Below are positions 32,009 through 32,163 of a stretch of DNA of 32,163 nucleotides, in pieces. Source of the DNA: Ga0077553 sp038215275 (GTDB lineage Bacteria > Acidobacteriota > Terriglobia > Bryobacterales > Bryobacteraceae). Below the pieces are notes generated by a model. The model worked only from the letters and a program-made list of their open reading frames with translations. It had not been told where the DNA came from and did no database searches. The DNA is taken from positions 1 to 32,163 of the forward strand of contig JBBQRA010000031.1 in the NCBI GenBank assembly GCA_038215275.1, read 5' to 3'. A program made the translations under genes and the position numbers. Within the stretch, counting starts at the first letter, position 1. Each line of letters opens with the position of its first letter.

Positions 32009-32163
32009 TAACTCGTCCGGCACCGTAACGTTCCCGTGCCGCCCGCTCCCCAGCGCGGGATCCTCCGCGCCGAACTGTTTGAACACCCCTCTAACGGTTG
32101 ACGGCCGCGTGGTAACTCCGCAAGCGCAGTAGAAACTCGTCCGGCACCGTAACGTTCCCGTGC
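32009..32163 (+). repeat. Tandem duplicate of the ygfZ 3' end
   Basis: The sequence 32057-32163 repeats 31934-32039 with a period of 123-124 bp and only about six differences, including one inserted T that shifts the frame. The copied piece spans the last 25 or so codons of ygfZ, its TAG stop and about 30 nt beyond. Read in the YgfZ frame the copy ends early (after ELFEHPSNG). The duplicate reaches the window end, so further copies may follow. Confidence 0.8.

Overview
The window is about 60% G+C and looks like a chromosomal segment of an Acidobacteriota bacterium of the Solibacter/Bryobacter type. That placement is my inference from base composition, gene style (sulfatase, exported carbohydrate-binding and von Willebrand-like proteins, tightly overlapping genes) and family resemblance; nothing here proves it. 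There are about 38 supportable protein genes, no complete RNA gene, no complete insertion sequence and no CRISPR array.

Layout. (1) 1-1190 is an AT-richer, gene-poor edge: a TTG-started zinc-ribbon membrane protein, a repeat-rich non-coding stretch with a 12-bp inverted repeat and a sequence resembling the last 28 nt of a tRNA, and an unrecognised 97-aa protein. It could be the worn end of an integrated element. (2) 1253-5033, minus strand: a DUF72 protein with its own promoter, a cysteine-synthesis unit (Rrf2 repressor plus cysK) with a clear promoter and operator, and a coiled-coil membrane protein. (3) 5074-5420: two tandem, decayed partial copies of the end of a sulfatase gene. (4) 5421-16733, minus strand: a long compact run read in the order ssb, two DUF669-like genes, icd, purE, purK, larC, metG, tatD, polyprenyl synthase, rhodanese, sulfatase. 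(5) 16945-21754, plus strand: an exported von Willebrand-like protein, an exported-looking FAM173-type methyltransferase, a PfkB kinase, then overlapping rhomboid, glutaredoxin-like and radical SAM genes. (6) 21758-27171, mostly minus: MFS transporter with cutA, ftsB-like gene (plus), two tandem phosphohexomutases coupled to an exported CBM9-like protein. (7) 27202-32163: alpha/beta hydrolase, DegT aminotransferase, small orphan, methyltransferase plus metallo-beta-lactamase hydrolase, and a membrane protein coupled to ygfZ, whose 3' end is tandemly duplicated beyond its stop.

How the genes fit together. Most are housekeeping: cysteine synthesis under a cysteine-free Rrf2 regulator, purine synthesis, the TCA cycle, methionyl-tRNA charging, isoprenoid chains, cell division and hexose-phosphate isomerisation. 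The most unusual arrangement is at 15229-16733. A normal SSB gene is followed by two paralogous DUF669-like genes, and the last of them ends in DDDIPF, the SSB-type partner-recruiting tip. This suggests a chromosomal single-stranded-DNA module with two accessory proteins, one tipped and one not. Second in interest are the two independent cases of tandemly duplicated gene 3' ends (sulfatase, ygfZ).
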